DNA from: Dokdonella_A sp964582225 | GTDB lineage: Bacteria > Pseudomonadota > Gammaproteobacteria > Xanthomonadales > Rhodanobacteraceae | DNA: 64,000 nt | Direction: 5' to 3' | Assembly: GCA_964582225.1 (NCBI GenBank) | Contig: CAZORA010000009.1 | Coordinates: 19,214-83,213 of the forward strand | Part shown: one piece after another, positions 1 through 8,730 of the stretch | Position numbering within the stretch: the stretch's first letter is position 1 | Layout: the number at the start of each line of letters is the position of its first letter | The notes under the pieces: generated by a model | Databases searched by the model: none | The model's input: only the letters and a program-made list of their open reading frames with translations | What the model was told of the DNA's origin: nothing | Translations under genes and position numbers: made by a program

Positions 1-185
1 TGCACGTCGAGCTTCGCGCCGGCACCGATCGCGGTCGGTTCGCGCAACGTCACGCTGCCGGTGACGCGCGAGGCAGGAGCGATGTTCGGGGTCGTCGTCG
101 GCTGCCGCGAGGCGTCCTGATCCGGGGGACTGCAGCCGGCAAGCAAAGCCATGGCGGCGACTGCCGCAATCCAGGGGTTCCGCAT
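1..185 (-). CDS. YbaY-like lipoprotein, 5' part (runs off window start)
   Basis: The first 61 codons of a minus-strand gene are present; the rest lies before base 1. The start ATG at 185 has a GGAG ribosome site 8 bases upstream. The product begins with a lipoprotein signal peptide ending in the lipobox LLAGC (Cys at residue 18), so it should be lipidated and membrane-anchored. After a polar linker comes VTGSVTLREPTAIGAGAKL, which resembles the first strands of the YbaY/META-type lipoprotein domain, whose members usually start with VTGTVTYR and a hydrophobic PPGA-like turn. Function is not established for this family. The family call rests on about 20 residues, so it is moderate; lipoprotein status is firm. 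Confidence 0.7.
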   Translation of the reverse strand, partial: MRNPWIAAVAAMALLAGCSPPDQDASRQPTTTPNIAPASRVTGSVTLREPTAIGAGAKLDV

Positions 186-385
186 GATGAAATCTCCGAA
201 TCGATAGAGGGACTGCCACTCGCGCCGCCCAGACCGGAACGGCGGACGGGACGAGGTCGCGCACGCGGCTTCGAGCTCGCGCAGAGTGAATTGGCGAATG
301 ACTGCCGGAAACAATAGTCCGCGATCTTGCCGCGCGCAATCATCATCGCTCCGCGCGTGGAGGATTCCGCCGCCAAATCAGCACA

Positions 386-414
386 TTGCTTTGCTGCTCC
401 GGACAACCCAAAAT
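386..414 (+). promoter_or_regulatory. Candidate sigma-70 promoter for the M64 peptidase gene
   Basis: TTGCTT (386-391), a 17-base spacer and CAAAAT (409-414) give a plausible -35/-10 pair. The predicted transcript start near 421 leaves a leader of about 65 bases before the ATG at 487. The rest of the 300-base divergent interval between the lipoprotein gene and this gene (186-486) shows no ORF of note and no strong hairpin. Both boxes match the consensus only partly. Confidence 0.35.
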
Positions 415-486
415 GCACCATCCACGCGTCTGGCCCGCGTTCGGCGGTGCACCCAGACAGACGCACCACGCGAAGAAGAGGGGACC

Positions 487-2163
487 ATGAAATTCATCCT
501 TGCCGCACTTCTCGTGGCAGCTTTGGCGTTGCCCGGCATCGAGCGGGCGGATGCGGCGACGCCCGCACACTACGTAGTGTTCGAGATCGACGCTGACGGC
601 GGGATCCGGCCGATCCACTACGCGCGCGTCGAGCTGCAGGCGACGGCGGCGGACCTGCCCAGCGCGGACGCCGCGGCGATTGGGCTCACGCGCGACGAGG
701 TTGGCTATGAACTCTATCGCGCCGGTGTCGCGGTCGGCGCCCGCAAGGCTCGCGTACCGCGGCTGCACGGCGAATTCGCGCGCGATCCCGGCCGCGACGG
801 CACGATCGTCGCGACGCGACCCGCAGGCGCGCCGCGCACCTTCGTCGTGCGCGTGCCGCTGGACGCGGCCGACGCGATCGAATTCGGCGAGGCCGCGAGC
901 CGCCAGCGCTTCGATTTCGCGACGCTGGCCCGCGCCGCAACTGCTCTGCCGCAGGCGCTCACCCCGCGGCTTGCGTCGCCCGGCGGCGGCGGACCGCCGG
1001 CCAACCGGGTCGACATCCTGGTGCTCGCCGAGGGCTACACCGGCACCCAGCGGGGCCTCTTCGACGCCGACGCCGAAATCCTGCGCAACGCTTTCTTCGG
1101 CCTGACGCCCTACGCGGACTACCCGAATTTCATCAACTGGACCACCGCCTTCGTTTCTTCCAGCCAATCCGGCGCCGATCATCCGCCCTATCAGGCAGGC
1201 TGCAGCAACGCGAGCTGCTGCGCCGATTCGGCGGCGCAGAGCGACCCGTTTGCCGGCACATTCGTCGACACGGCCTTCGACGGCAAGTTCTGCGACTGGC
1301 AGATCCACCGCCTGCTGACGGTCGACTACAACAAGGCGCTTGCGGCCGCAGCGGTTTATCCAGACTGGGACGAGATCATCGTGGTCGTCAACGATCCGGT
1401 CTACGGTGGCTCGGGCGGCGCGGTCGCGGCCCTGTCGACGCATCCCTACGCGGATCAGGTGGTGCTGCACGAATACGGCCACACCTTCACTGGCCTGGCC
1501 GATGAATACGACAGTCCCTATCCGGGATTCCCGCCCTGCAGCGACGTCTCCGGCTCACAGCCCTGCGAGGCCAACGTGACCGACGTCAGCGTCCCTGGAC
1601 AGATCAAGTGGAAAGACTGGCTGACTCCGGGCAACCCGATTCCGACGCCGCCGGGAATGGGCGGGGTCGGCCTGTTCGAGGGCGCGCGCTATCTGAGTCA
1701 GGGCATGTATCGTCCGGTGGACGCCGAGTGCCTGATGCGCAACCTGCTGCAGCCGTTCTGTCCCGTCTGCAGCGAGGAGTATGTGCTCGCTCTCTATCGC
1801 GGCGGATGGGGCGTGCCGGTCAACGGCATCGACGTCATCGAGCCCGGCAGCGAATCTCCTCCCGTCGGCCAGCCGGTCCCTTACGTACCCGGCACCACGC
1901 TCCACTTCAGCGTGGCCCTGCTGGGCCCTCCCGGCGGCAGCTTCGACATCCAGTGGCTGCTCGACGGACAGCCGGTGCCCGGCGACGCGCAGTATGCGTT
2001 CTGGCAGGGCGGCGCGACCCCGGCGACCCGCACGCTCGAGCTTCGCGTGCGCGGGCTCTCGGATCTCGTTTCGGCAAGCAGGGTCGGCGAGCTGCCGCTG
2101 CGCACGCGCAGCTGGACCATCGAAGTCGTCGGTGAGCGGATTTTCCAGAACGGCTTCGACTGA
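487..2163 (+). CDS. Secreted M64-family (IgA-peptidase-like) zinc metallopeptidase
   Basis: A 558-residue secreted protein. The ATG at 487 is preferred over upstream in-frame codons because it follows a purine-rich GAAGAGGGG site and opens a good signal peptide (cleavage likely after ADA, residue 23). The catalytic region contains DILVLAEGY and the zinc motif HEYGH (residues 328-332) followed by LADEYD, the layout of peptidase family M64. Cysteine pairs around residues 240-250 suggest disulfides. Residues about 470-550 look like an Ig-like domain (LHFSVALLG, IQWLLDG). The protein ends RIFQNGFD, a motif shared with the protease at 36702-38075. M64 members cleave secreted proteins such as IgA in gut bacteria; the substrate here is unknown. 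Confidence 0.85.
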   Translation: MKFILAALLVAALALPGIERADAATPAHYVVFEIDADGGIRPIHYARVELQATAADLPSADAAAIGLTRDEVGYELYRAGVAVGARKARVPRLHGEFARDPGRDGTIVATRPAGAPRTFVVRVPLDAADAIEFGEAASRQRFDFATLARAATALPQALTPRLASPGGGGPPANRVDILVLAEGYTGTQRGLFDADAEILRNAFFGLTPYADYPNFINWTTAFVSSSQSGADHPPYQAGCSNASCCADSAAQSDPFAGTFVDTAFDGKFCDWQIHRLLTVDYNKALAAAAVYPDWDEIIVVVNDPVYGGSGGAVAALSTHPYADQVVLHEYGHTFTGLADEYDSPYPGFPPCSDVSGSQPCEANVTDVSVPGQIKWKDWLTPGNPIPTPPGMGGVGLFEGARYLSQGMYRPVDAECLMRNLLQPFCPVCSEEYVLALYRGGWGVPVNGIDVIEPGSESPPVGQPVPYVPGTTLHFSVALLGPPGGSFDIQWLLDGQPVPGDAQYAFWQGGATPATRTLELRVRGLSDLVSASRVGELPLRTRSWTIEVVGERIFQNGFD

Positions 2164-2189
2164 GCGCCGCGCCGCCACCGGGGCGGGAC

Positions 2190-4331
2190 TCAGCCTAGCG
2201 GCAGCAGGGAAATATCGGCGACACGCAGGAACAGCGCCTGCAGTTGCCCCAACAGCGCCAGCCGGTTGGCGCGCAGAGCGGGGTCCTCGACCATCACCAT
2301 GACCGCGTCGAAATAGCGGTCGACCGGCTCGCGCAAGCGCGCCAGGCGCTTCAGGAAACCCACGTAGTCGCGCCCGGAGAGGAGCGGCGCGGCCTCGGCG
2401 TCGGCGGCCGCGAGTGCGGCCGCCAGCTCCCGCTCGGCACCAGCTTCGAGCAGGATCGCGTCGATCACGCCCGCCGGCGCCGCGCCGGCCTGACGCAGGA
2501 GGTTGCCGATGCGCTTGTTGGCCGCCACCAGCGCGCGCGCTTCGGGAAGCTCGGCGAAGGCGGCGACGGCGCGCAGGCGGCGGTCGAAGTCGGCCAGATC
2601 GCTCGGACCCAGCGCGCGCACCGCCTCGAAGAGTTCGCCGCCGAGGCCCTGCTCGGCGTAGTAACTCGGCAGCCGGTCGAGGATGAACTCGCGCAGCTCG
2701 TCCGCCAGCTCGCGGCGGCGTGCGCCGGCGTCGAGCTCGGGGCGGCTGCCGTCCTTGCGCGGGCGCAGGCCGGCCGCCAGCGCCTCGTCGGAAATCAGCG
2801 CCAGGGCCTCCTGCAGCTGGGCATCGAGATCCAACGACAACTGCGCCTCGATCAGGGTGCGGGCAAGACCGAGTCCGGCGCGGCGCAGGGCGAAGGGATC
2901 CTTGCTGCCGGACGGCTTCAGGCCGACCGCGAAGATTCCGGCGAGAGTGTCGAAGCGTTCGGCGAGCGCCAGCACCTGGCCCAGCGCGCCGCGCGCGACC
3001 GGGTCGCCGGAGTGGCGCGGCGCATAGATTTCGTCGAGCGCCTCGGCGAGCGCCGGCGGCTGGCCAGAGGCGGCCGCGTAGTGGCGGCCCATCACGCCCT
3101 GCAGCTCGGGAAACTCGCCGACCATGCGGGTCAGCAGATCGCACTTGGAGAGCGCCGCGGCGTGAGCTGCGAGCCCGGCATCCACGCCCAGGCGGTTGGC
3201 GATCACCCGCGCCTGCTCGGCCACCCGCAGGCTCTTGTCCCACAGGCTGCCAAGCGCCTGCTGATAGGTGACCCGCGCCAGCGCCGGCTGCAGTTCCGCG
3301 AGCGGCGTCTTCAGATCCTCGTCGAAGAAGAACTTGGCGTCGGCGAAGCGCGGTCGGATCACCCGCTCGTAGCCGGCGGCGATCGCCGCCGGATCGCTCG
3401 ATTCGATGTTGGCGACGCCGATGAAGCGCTCGCTGAGCCGCCCCTCGGCGTCGAACAGGGGCACGAACTTCTGGTTGGTCTCCATCGTCGTCACCAGCGC
3501 TTCCTGCGGCACGGCGAGGAACTCGCGCTCGAAGCTGCCGGCGATCGCCACCGGCCACTCGGTGAGGTTGGCGATTTCGTCGAGGAGCTCCGGCGACAGG
3601 CGCGGCTGCAGCCCGTGCGGAGTCGCTCGCGCGACTTCCGCGCGCACCTGCTCGCGGCGTTCCGCCGGGTCAGCCAGCACCCGGGCACCGCGCAGCGCCT
3701 CGAGCCAGGCATCGGCGTCGGCGACGTGCACCGGCTGCGGGTGATGAAAGCGATGGCCGCGTGAGATGCGTCCAGAGCGCAGGCCGAACAGCTCGCCCTC
3801 GATCACCTCGCTGCCGTGCAGCATCACCAGCCAGTGTGCCGGGCGCACGAAGGCGTAGTCGTGGTCGCCCCAGCGCATCGGCCTGGGAATCGGCAGCGCC
3901 TCGACCGCTTCGGCAAGAACCTCCGGCAGCAGCGCGGCGGTCGCCTGTCCGGGGCGGGTCGCGCGGTGCATGAACCAGGCGCCCTTGTCGGTTTCCAGGC
4001 GCTCGAGCTGATCCACGCCGACCCCGCAGCTGGCGGCGAAGCCCGCCAGCGCGCGGGTCGGCGCGCCCGCGGCGTCGAGGCCGGCGGAGACCGCTGGCCC
4101 GCGCCGCTCCTCGACCCGCTCCGGCTGGCTGCGCCCGACCGCGGGAATCCAGACCGCGAGCCGCCGCGGCGAACACCAGACCCCGGCGCCGGCGAAGTCA
4201 CCGGCCACTCCGCGCCTGTCGAGCCCGCCGCAGATCCCGGCGGCAAAGGCCCTGGCCAGCTCGTCGAGCGCCCTGGGCGGCAGCTCTTCGGTGCCGAGTT
4301 CGACCAACAGGGAGGCAGGGGTTTGACTCAT
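2190..4331 (-). CDS. glyS: Glycyl-tRNA synthetase beta subunit
   Basis: A 713-residue beta subunit of the heterotetrameric bacterial glycyl-tRNA synthetase, which recognises and binds tRNA(Gly). It starts at ATG 4331 with SLLVELGTEELPP, the usual N-terminus. The KFVPLF motif and an anticodon-binding-like C-terminal part (AVMVMVEDPALRANRLALL) follow in the usual order. Length is close to the E. coli protein (689). The gene begins 46 bases after glyQ on the same strand, so the two are almost certainly cotranscribed. Its stop lies 26 bases from the convergent M64 peptidase gene. No frameshift is seen. Confidence 0.98.
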   Translation of the reverse strand: MSQTPASLLVELGTEELPPRALDELARAFAAGICGGLDRRGVAGDFAGAGVWCSPRRLAVWIPAVGRSQPERVEERRGPAVSAGLDAAGAPTRALAGFAASCGVGVDQLERLETDKGAWFMHRATRPGQATAALLPEVLAEAVEALPIPRPMRWGDHDYAFVRPAHWLVMLHGSEVIEGELFGLRSGRISRGHRFHHPQPVHVADADAWLEALRGARVLADPAERREQVRAEVARATPHGLQPRLSPELLDEIANLTEWPVAIAGSFEREFLAVPQEALVTTMETNQKFVPLFDAEGRLSERFIGVANIESSDPAAIAAGYERVIRPRFADAKFFFDEDLKTPLAELQPALARVTYQQALGSLWDKSLRVAEQARVIANRLGVDAGLAAHAAALSKCDLLTRMVGEFPELQGVMGRHYAAASGQPPALAEALDEIYAPRHSGDPVARGALGQVLALAERFDTLAGIFAVGLKPSGSKDPFALRRAGLGLARTLIEAQLSLDLDAQLQEALALISDEALAAGLRPRKDGSRPELDAGARRRELADELREFILDRLPSYYAEQGLGGELFEAVRALGPSDLADFDRRLRAVAAFAELPEARALVAANKRIGNLLRQAGAAPAGVIDAILLEAGAERELAAALAAADAEAAPLLSGRDYVGFLKRLARLREPVDRYFDAVMVMVEDPALRANRLALLGQLQALFLRVADISLLPLG

Positions 4332-4377
4332 GGGAGATTCTTTCGCTGGAGCCCCGCGCGACCGGGACACGGCTCGC

Positions 4378-5277
4378 TCAGGCAGCCCGCGGGCGCAGGC
4401 CGGGAAAGCCGAGCCGCTCGCGCTGGGCGCGATAGGCCTCGGCGACAGCACGCGACAGAGCGCGCACGCGCAGGATGTAGCGCTGCCGCTCGGTGACGCT
4501 GATCGCGCGCCGCGCGTCGAGCAGGTTGAAAGTGTGGCTCGCCTTCATCACCTGCTCGTAGGCCGGCAGCGGCAGCCTGGCCTCGACCAGACGCTGGGCC
4601 TCGTTCTCGCAGGTGTCGAACCACTCGGCGAGCTTCGTCACGTTGGCCTGCTCGAAGTTGTATATCGACTGTTCGACCTCGTTCTGGTGGAACACCTCGC
4701 CGTAGCGCACCGTGCCGTGGGGCGCCTCGGTCCAGACCAGGTCGAACACGTTGTCGACATTCTGCAGGTACATCGCCAGGCGCTCGAGGCCGTAGGTGAT
4801 CTCGGCCGTGACCGGCCGGCACTCGAGGCCGCCGGCCTGCTGGAAATAGGTGAACTGGGTCACCTCCATGCCGTTCAGCCAGACCTCCCAGCCGAGGCCC
4901 CAGGCGCCAAGGGTCGGCGACTCCCAGTTGTCCTCGACCAGGCGCAGGTCATGCACCAGCGGGTCGATGCCAAGCGCGCGCAGCGAGCCGAAATAGCGCT
5001 CCAGCACGTCATCCGGATTCGGCTTCATCACCACCTGATACTGGTAATAGTGCTGCAGTCGGTTCGGGTTGTCGCCGTAGCGGCCGTCGGTCGGCCGCCG
5101 CGAAGGCTGCACGTAAGCTGCCGCCCAGGGCTCGGGGCCTATCGCCCGCAGGAAGGTTGCCGGATGGAAGGTGCCGGCGCCGACTTCGAGGTCGAGCGGC
5201 TGCAGCAGCGCGCAGCCCTGCTCGGCCCAATAGTGGTTCAGGGTCTGGATGACGTCCTGGAAAGCCGGTCCGGACAT
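4378..5277 (-). CDS. glyQ: Glycyl-tRNA synthetase alpha subunit
   Basis: The catalytic alpha subunit (299 residues), which activates glycine and pairs with the downstream beta subunit. It opens FQDVIQTLNHYWAEQGC and contains LDLEVGAGTFHPATFLR and the class II core. A GTG at 5301 would add eight residues. The ATG at 5277 is preferred because a GAGG site lies 3 bases upstream, and because the -10 box at 5313-5318 would put transcript start near 5305, leaving almost no leader for the GTG. The gene is divergent from the ATPase gene at 5348, with only 70 bases between them. Confidence 0.96.
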   Translation of the reverse strand: MSGPAFQDVIQTLNHYWAEQGCALLQPLDLEVGAGTFHPATFLRAIGPEPWAAAYVQPSRRPTDGRYGDNPNRLQHYYQYQVVMKPNPDDVLERYFGSLRALGIDPLVHDLRLVEDNWESPTLGAWGLGWEVWLNGMEVTQFTYFQQAGGLECRPVTAEITYGLERLAMYLQNVDNVFDLVWTEAPHGTVRYGEVFHQNEVEQSIYNFEQANVTKLAEWFDTCENEAQRLVEARLPLPAYEQVMKASHTFNLLDARRAISVTERQRYILRVRALSRAVAEAYRAQRERLGFPGLRPRAA

Positions 5278-5309
5278 GCCTCGACTCGCATGGTTGCGCA
5301 CAAAAGCGA

Positions 5310-5322
5310 GCTAGTATAGCGG
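5310..5322. promoter_or_regulatory. Bidirectional -10 element between glyQ and the GspE-like gene
   Basis: On the minus strand these 13 bases read CCGCTATACTAGC, giving the -10 box TATACT (5313-5318) for glyQ. On the plus strand the same bases give TAGTAT (5312-5317) for the ATPase gene. Clear -35 boxes are not visible in either direction. The identical 13-mer recurs at 60564-60576 between another divergent gene pair, which supports a functional role. Confidence 0.55.
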
Positions 5323-5347
5323 CGATGCCGAACCGTAACCCGCAGCC

Positions 5348-7174
5348 ATGGCCGGCCTGAGCAAGGCCCAAGCGAGCCGCGACGCGGCCGCCGACGATGT
5401 CACCTTCGGACAGCGCCCGCGTCTGGAGCTCGACGAGACGTTGGTGGCGCTGGTCGCCGACGGCCTGATCGACGAAGCCGACGCACGCCGCGTGCGTGGT
5501 GACGTGCGCACCGTGCGCGGCCGCGCCGAGTTGCATCCGCTGGTGCTGGTGGCAAACCTCAAGCTGCCCGATCGGCGCGCGCCGGACAAGCCGCTCAGCC
5601 TCGAGGTGCTGACCCAGTGGCTGGCGCAGCGCGCCGAGCTGCCTTACCTGAAGATCGATCCGATGAAGATCGACGTGGCGGCCGCGACGCGCGTCATCAG
5701 CCACGCCTATGCCCGGCGCTACCGCATCCTGCCGATCGCGGTCGACGAGGCCCAGGTGGTGTTCGCCACGCCCGAGCCCTTCGACACCCGCTGGCCCGGC
5801 GATCTGGCCCACATCCTGCGCCGCGAGGTACAGCGGGTGGTCGCCAGCCCGCTCGACGTCAACCGCTATCTGGCGGAATGGTGGACCGTGCAGCGCTCGA
5901 TCGAGCGCGCACGCGACGCCAAGAGCGATGTAAACGACGGTCGCGCCATCCTCAATTTCGAGCAGCTGGTCGAGCTCGGCAAGACCGGCGACGTCGGCGT
6001 CGACGATCGCCACGTGGTGCACATCGTCGACTGGCTGCTGCAGTACGCCTTCGAGCAACGCGCCTCCGACATCCATCTGGAGCCGCGCCGCGACACCAGT
6101 CCGATCCGCTTCCGCATCGACGGCGTGATGCACCGGGTGTTCGAGCTGCCGACGCCGGTGATGACCGCGGTCACCTCGCGCATCAAGATCCTCGGCCGCA
6201 TGGACGTCGCCGAGAAGCGCCGCCCGCAGGACGGGCGCATCAAGACCCGCTCGGCCGAGGGCCGCGAAGTCGAGCTGCGCCTGTCGTCGATGCCCACCGC
6301 CTTCGGCGAGAAGATGGTGATGCGCATCTTCGACCCGGACATCGTGGTCAAGGAGTTTCGCCAGCTCGGTTTCTCCGAGAGCGAGGAGAAGGTCTGGCGC
6401 AGCTTCGTCGAGCGCCCGCACGGCATCGTGTTGGTGACCGGCCCGACCGGCTCCGGCAAGACCACCACGCTCTACTCCACCCTGAAGGTGCTGGCGACGC
6501 CCGAGCTGAACGTCTGCACGGTCGAAGACCCGATCGAAATGGTCTCGCCCGAGTTCAACCAGATGCAGGTGCAGCCGGCGATCGACCTCGATTTCGCCAC
6601 CGGCGTGCGCACCCTGCTGCGCCAGGATCCGGACATCATCATGGTCGGCGAGATCCGCGACCTGGAAACCGCCGAGATGGCAGTGCAGGCCTCGCTGACC
6701 GGTCACCTGGTGCTCTCGACCCTGCACACCAACGATGCGCCGAGCGCGCTCACCCGCCTGCTCGACCTCGGCGTGCCCCACTACCTGATTCAGTCGACCC
6801 TGGCCGGCGTGGTCGCCCAGCGCCTGGTGCGCACGCTCTGTCCGCACTGCAAGGTCGAAGCGGATTTCGACATCGCCGCCTGGACCGGTCTCACCCATCG
6901 CTGGGCGACCCAGCCGCCCAGACACGTGTATGCACCCTCGGGCTGCCTCGAGTGCCGCAAGACCGGCTTCCTTGGCCGCACCGGCATTTACGAGATGCTG
7001 CGCATCACCCCCGCCGTACGCGCGCTGATCCAGTCCGACATGGATCTCGTGAAGCTCACCGAAACTGCCTACCGCGAGGGCATGCGCCCGTTGCGCATTT
7101 CGGCGGCAGCGCAGATTTCGCGCGGCGTCACCACCATGGAGGAAGTACTGCATGTCCTGCCGCCGGTCGACTGA
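5348..7174 (+). CDS. GspE/PulE/PilB-family secretion ATPase (orphan)
   Basis: A 608-residue cytoplasmic AAA-type ATPase of the type II secretion / type IV pilus assembly family. The N-terminal half has the GspE-II/MshEN-like region (LPYLKIDPMKID, AYARRYRILPIAV). The motor domain has Walker A GPTGSGKT (about residues 365-372), an Asp box and Walker B (LRQDPDIIMVGEIRD) and a His box (LVLSTLHTND). CPHC (498-501) and CLEC (533-536) form the zinc-binding tetracysteine typical of GspE and PilB. No secretin, pseudopilin or platform gene lies nearby, so it may serve a system encoded elsewhere. The start ATG has no good ribosome site; the leader is short. Confidence 0.9.
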   Translation: MAGLSKAQASRDAAADDVTFGQRPRLELDETLVALVADGLIDEADARRVRGDVRTVRGRAELHPLVLVANLKLPDRRAPDKPLSLEVLTQWLAQRAELPYLKIDPMKIDVAAATRVISHAYARRYRILPIAVDEAQVVFATPEPFDTRWPGDLAHILRREVQRVVASPLDVNRYLAEWWTVQRSIERARDAKSDVNDGRAILNFEQLVELGKTGDVGVDDRHVVHIVDWLLQYAFEQRASDIHLEPRRDTSPIRFRIDGVMHRVFELPTPVMTAVTSRIKILGRMDVAEKRRPQDGRIKTRSAEGREVELRLSSMPTAFGEKMVMRIFDPDIVVKEFRQLGFSESEEKVWRSFVERPHGIVLVTGPTGSGKTTTLYSTLKVLATPELNVCTVEDPIEMVSPEFNQMQVQPAIDLDFATGVRTLLRQDPDIIMVGEIRDLETAEMAVQASLTGHLVLSTLHTNDAPSALTRLLDLGVPHYLIQSTLAGVVAQRLVRTLCPHCKVEADFDIAAWTGLTHRWATQPPRHVYAPSGCLECRKTGFLGRTGIYEMLRITPAVRALIQSDMDLVKLTETAYREGMRPLRISAAAQISRGVTTMEEVLHVLPPVD

Positions 7175-7892
7175 GATCGCGGCCCCGATCCTCGTCGTCC
7201 AGACCGGCCACGCGCTCGCCACGCTGCGGCCGCGTCACGGAGATTTTCCCGACTGGTTCCGCCACGGATTGCGCCTCGCGCCAGAGCAAATCGCAAGCGT
7301 GTGCGTTGCAGACGGCGCGCCGCTCCCGACGGCCGCGAACTACGCTGGAATCATCGTCACCGGCTCCGGCGCGATGGTGACCGATCACCTCGCCTGGAGC
7401 GAAGACACCGCCGCCTGGCTGCGCGATGCGGTCGCCGCGCAGGTGCCCGTGCTCGGCGTCTGCTACGGCCACCAACTCCTCGCCTACGCGCTCGGCGGGC
7501 AGGTCGGCGACCACCCTCGCGGCCGTGAAGTCGGCACGATCGAGCTCGAGCGCCTGCCCGCGGCCGACGGCGACCCGCTGTTCGACGCTGCGCCGGCGCG
7601 ATTTCGCGCCCACGCCACCCACCAGCAAGCGGTGCTCGAACTCCCGGACGGCGCGCTGCGGCTGGCGGCCTCGGCGCACGACCCCAATCAGGCGCTGCGC
7701 TTCGGGGCCTGCGCGTGGGGCCTGCAGTTCCATCCCGAGTTCAGCGTCGAGATCATGCGCGCCTATCTGCGCCGCCCGGATCCGCATAACTGCGGCGAAG
7801 CCTGCTGCCGCGACCGCCGCGCCGCGCCCGCGCCCTTCGCTCGCGACCTCTTGCACCGCTTCCGCGCCGTCTGTCTCGCGCGGACCGCGTAG
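7152..7892 (+). CDS. Class I glutamine amidotransferase domain protein
   Basis: A 246-residue stand-alone class I amidotransferase (GuaA N-terminal-like). It has the nucleophile elbow GVCYGHQ (Cys104) and the His-Glu pair in HPEFS (His194, Glu196), so the catalytic triad looks intact. The oxyanion-side motif IIVTGSGAMV lies near residue 70. Related proteins hydrolyse glutamine or gamma-glutamyl amides and are often misannotated as GMP synthase; no synthase domain is present. The ATG lies inside the end of the upstream ATPase gene (23-base overlap), suggesting cotranscription. The true substrate cannot be read from sequence. Confidence 0.88.
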   Translation: MSCRRSTEIAAPILVVQTGHALATLRPRHGDFPDWFRHGLRLAPEQIASVCVADGAPLPTAANYAGIIVTGSGAMVTDHLAWSEDTAAWLRDAVAAQVPVLGVCYGHQLLAYALGGQVGDHPRGREVGTIELERLPAADGDPLFDAAPARFRAHATHQQAVLELPDGALRLAASAHDPNQALRFGACAWGLQFHPEFSVEIMRAYLRRPDPHNCGEACCRDRRAAPAPFARDLLHRFRAVCLARTA

Positions 7893-7977
7893 AAGGGCGC
7901 GAAGGCCCGATCGGCCTATCACGCCCCCGACGGAGCGGCGAACCCCCTCGCGCCTTCCGGCGCTCCAGCGGTTGGTC

Positions 7978-8730
7978 TCATGACCGTTCCGGCGGCGGGC
8001 GATGCGATACCAGGCGAGCACCGATGATGCCGAGCTCGTAGAGCAGGATCATCGGAATCGCCAGCAGCAGCTGGGACAGCACGTCGGGCGGGGTGAGCAC
8101 CGCGGCAATCACGAACGCGCCGACGATCGCATAGCGGCGGCTGTCGGCGAGCTGGGTTGGGGTCAGGACGCCGAGCGCCACCAGAATCAGCAGCACCACC
8201 GGCACCTCGAAGCACAGGCCGAAGGCGAAGAACAGGCTCAGCGCAAAGCTCAGGTACTGGTTGATATCCGGCATCAGCGCGACGCCCGCCGGCGCCACAT
8301 GGGTCATGAAGGCGAACACTGCGGGCAGGACGAGAAAGTAGGCGAAGCTGCAGCCGATATAGAAGAGCAGCACCGAAGACACCAGGATCGGCATCGCCAG
8401 GCGCCGTTCGCTGCGATACAGGCCCGGCGCGACGAAGGCCCAGAGCTGATACAACACCACTGGCGCCGCGAGGAACAGGGCGACGAAAAAGGCCAGCTTG
8501 AGCGGGGTCAGGAACGGCGAAGCGATCTCGGTCGCAATCATGCTGCCGCCGACCGGCATGCGCTCGACGATCGGCTGCGCGAGCCAGGCGTAGAGACGGT
8601 TGGCGACCGGCAGCAGCGCCGCCAGCACCAGCAGCACCGCGGCGATCGCTTTCAGCATCCGCGAGCGCAGCTCGACCAAGTGCGCGACGAACGACTGCTC
8701 GTCGCCGCTTTCGGTTTCAGTTCCGCTCAT
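7978..8730 (-). CDS. tatC: Sec-independent translocase subunit TatC
   Basis: A 250-residue inner-membrane protein with six hydrophobic segments. The N-terminal cytoplasmic motif HLVELRSRM binds twin-arginine signal peptides in this family. TatC and TatB form the receptor for folded cofactor-containing cargo. The gene is last in tatABC and overlaps tatB by 14 bases. It faces the amidotransferase gene; the 85-base gap holds a short GC-rich inverted repeat near 7903-7917 but no T-tract. Confidence 0.97.
   Translation of the reverse strand: MSGTETESGDEQSFVAHLVELRSRMLKAIAAVLLVLAALLPVANRLYAWLAQPIVERMPVGGSMIATEIASPFLTPLKLAFFVALFLAAPVVLYQLWAFVAPGLYRSERRLAMPILVSSVLLFYIGCSFAYFLVLPAVFAFMTHVAPAGVALMPDINQYLSFALSLFFAFGLCFEVPVVLLILVALGVLTPTQLADSRRYAIVGAFVIAAVLTPPDVLSQLLLAIPMILLYELGIIGARLVSHRPPPERS

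Noticed and set aside
1555..3558. Long minus-strand frame overlapping glyS
   Set aside because: Arg/Ala/Gly-rich composition with no motifs, in a different frame from the well-supported glyS.
5278..5347. Glycine riboswitch or T-box before glyQ
   Set aside because: The interval to the divergent gene is only 70 bases and has no aptamer-like sequence; there is room only for promoters.
5009..7222. Long minus-strand frame opposite the GspE-like gene
   Set aside because: It is antisense to a motif-complete ATPase and only acquires a GlyRS-like tail by frame shift at its 3' end. High GC content makes such shadows common.
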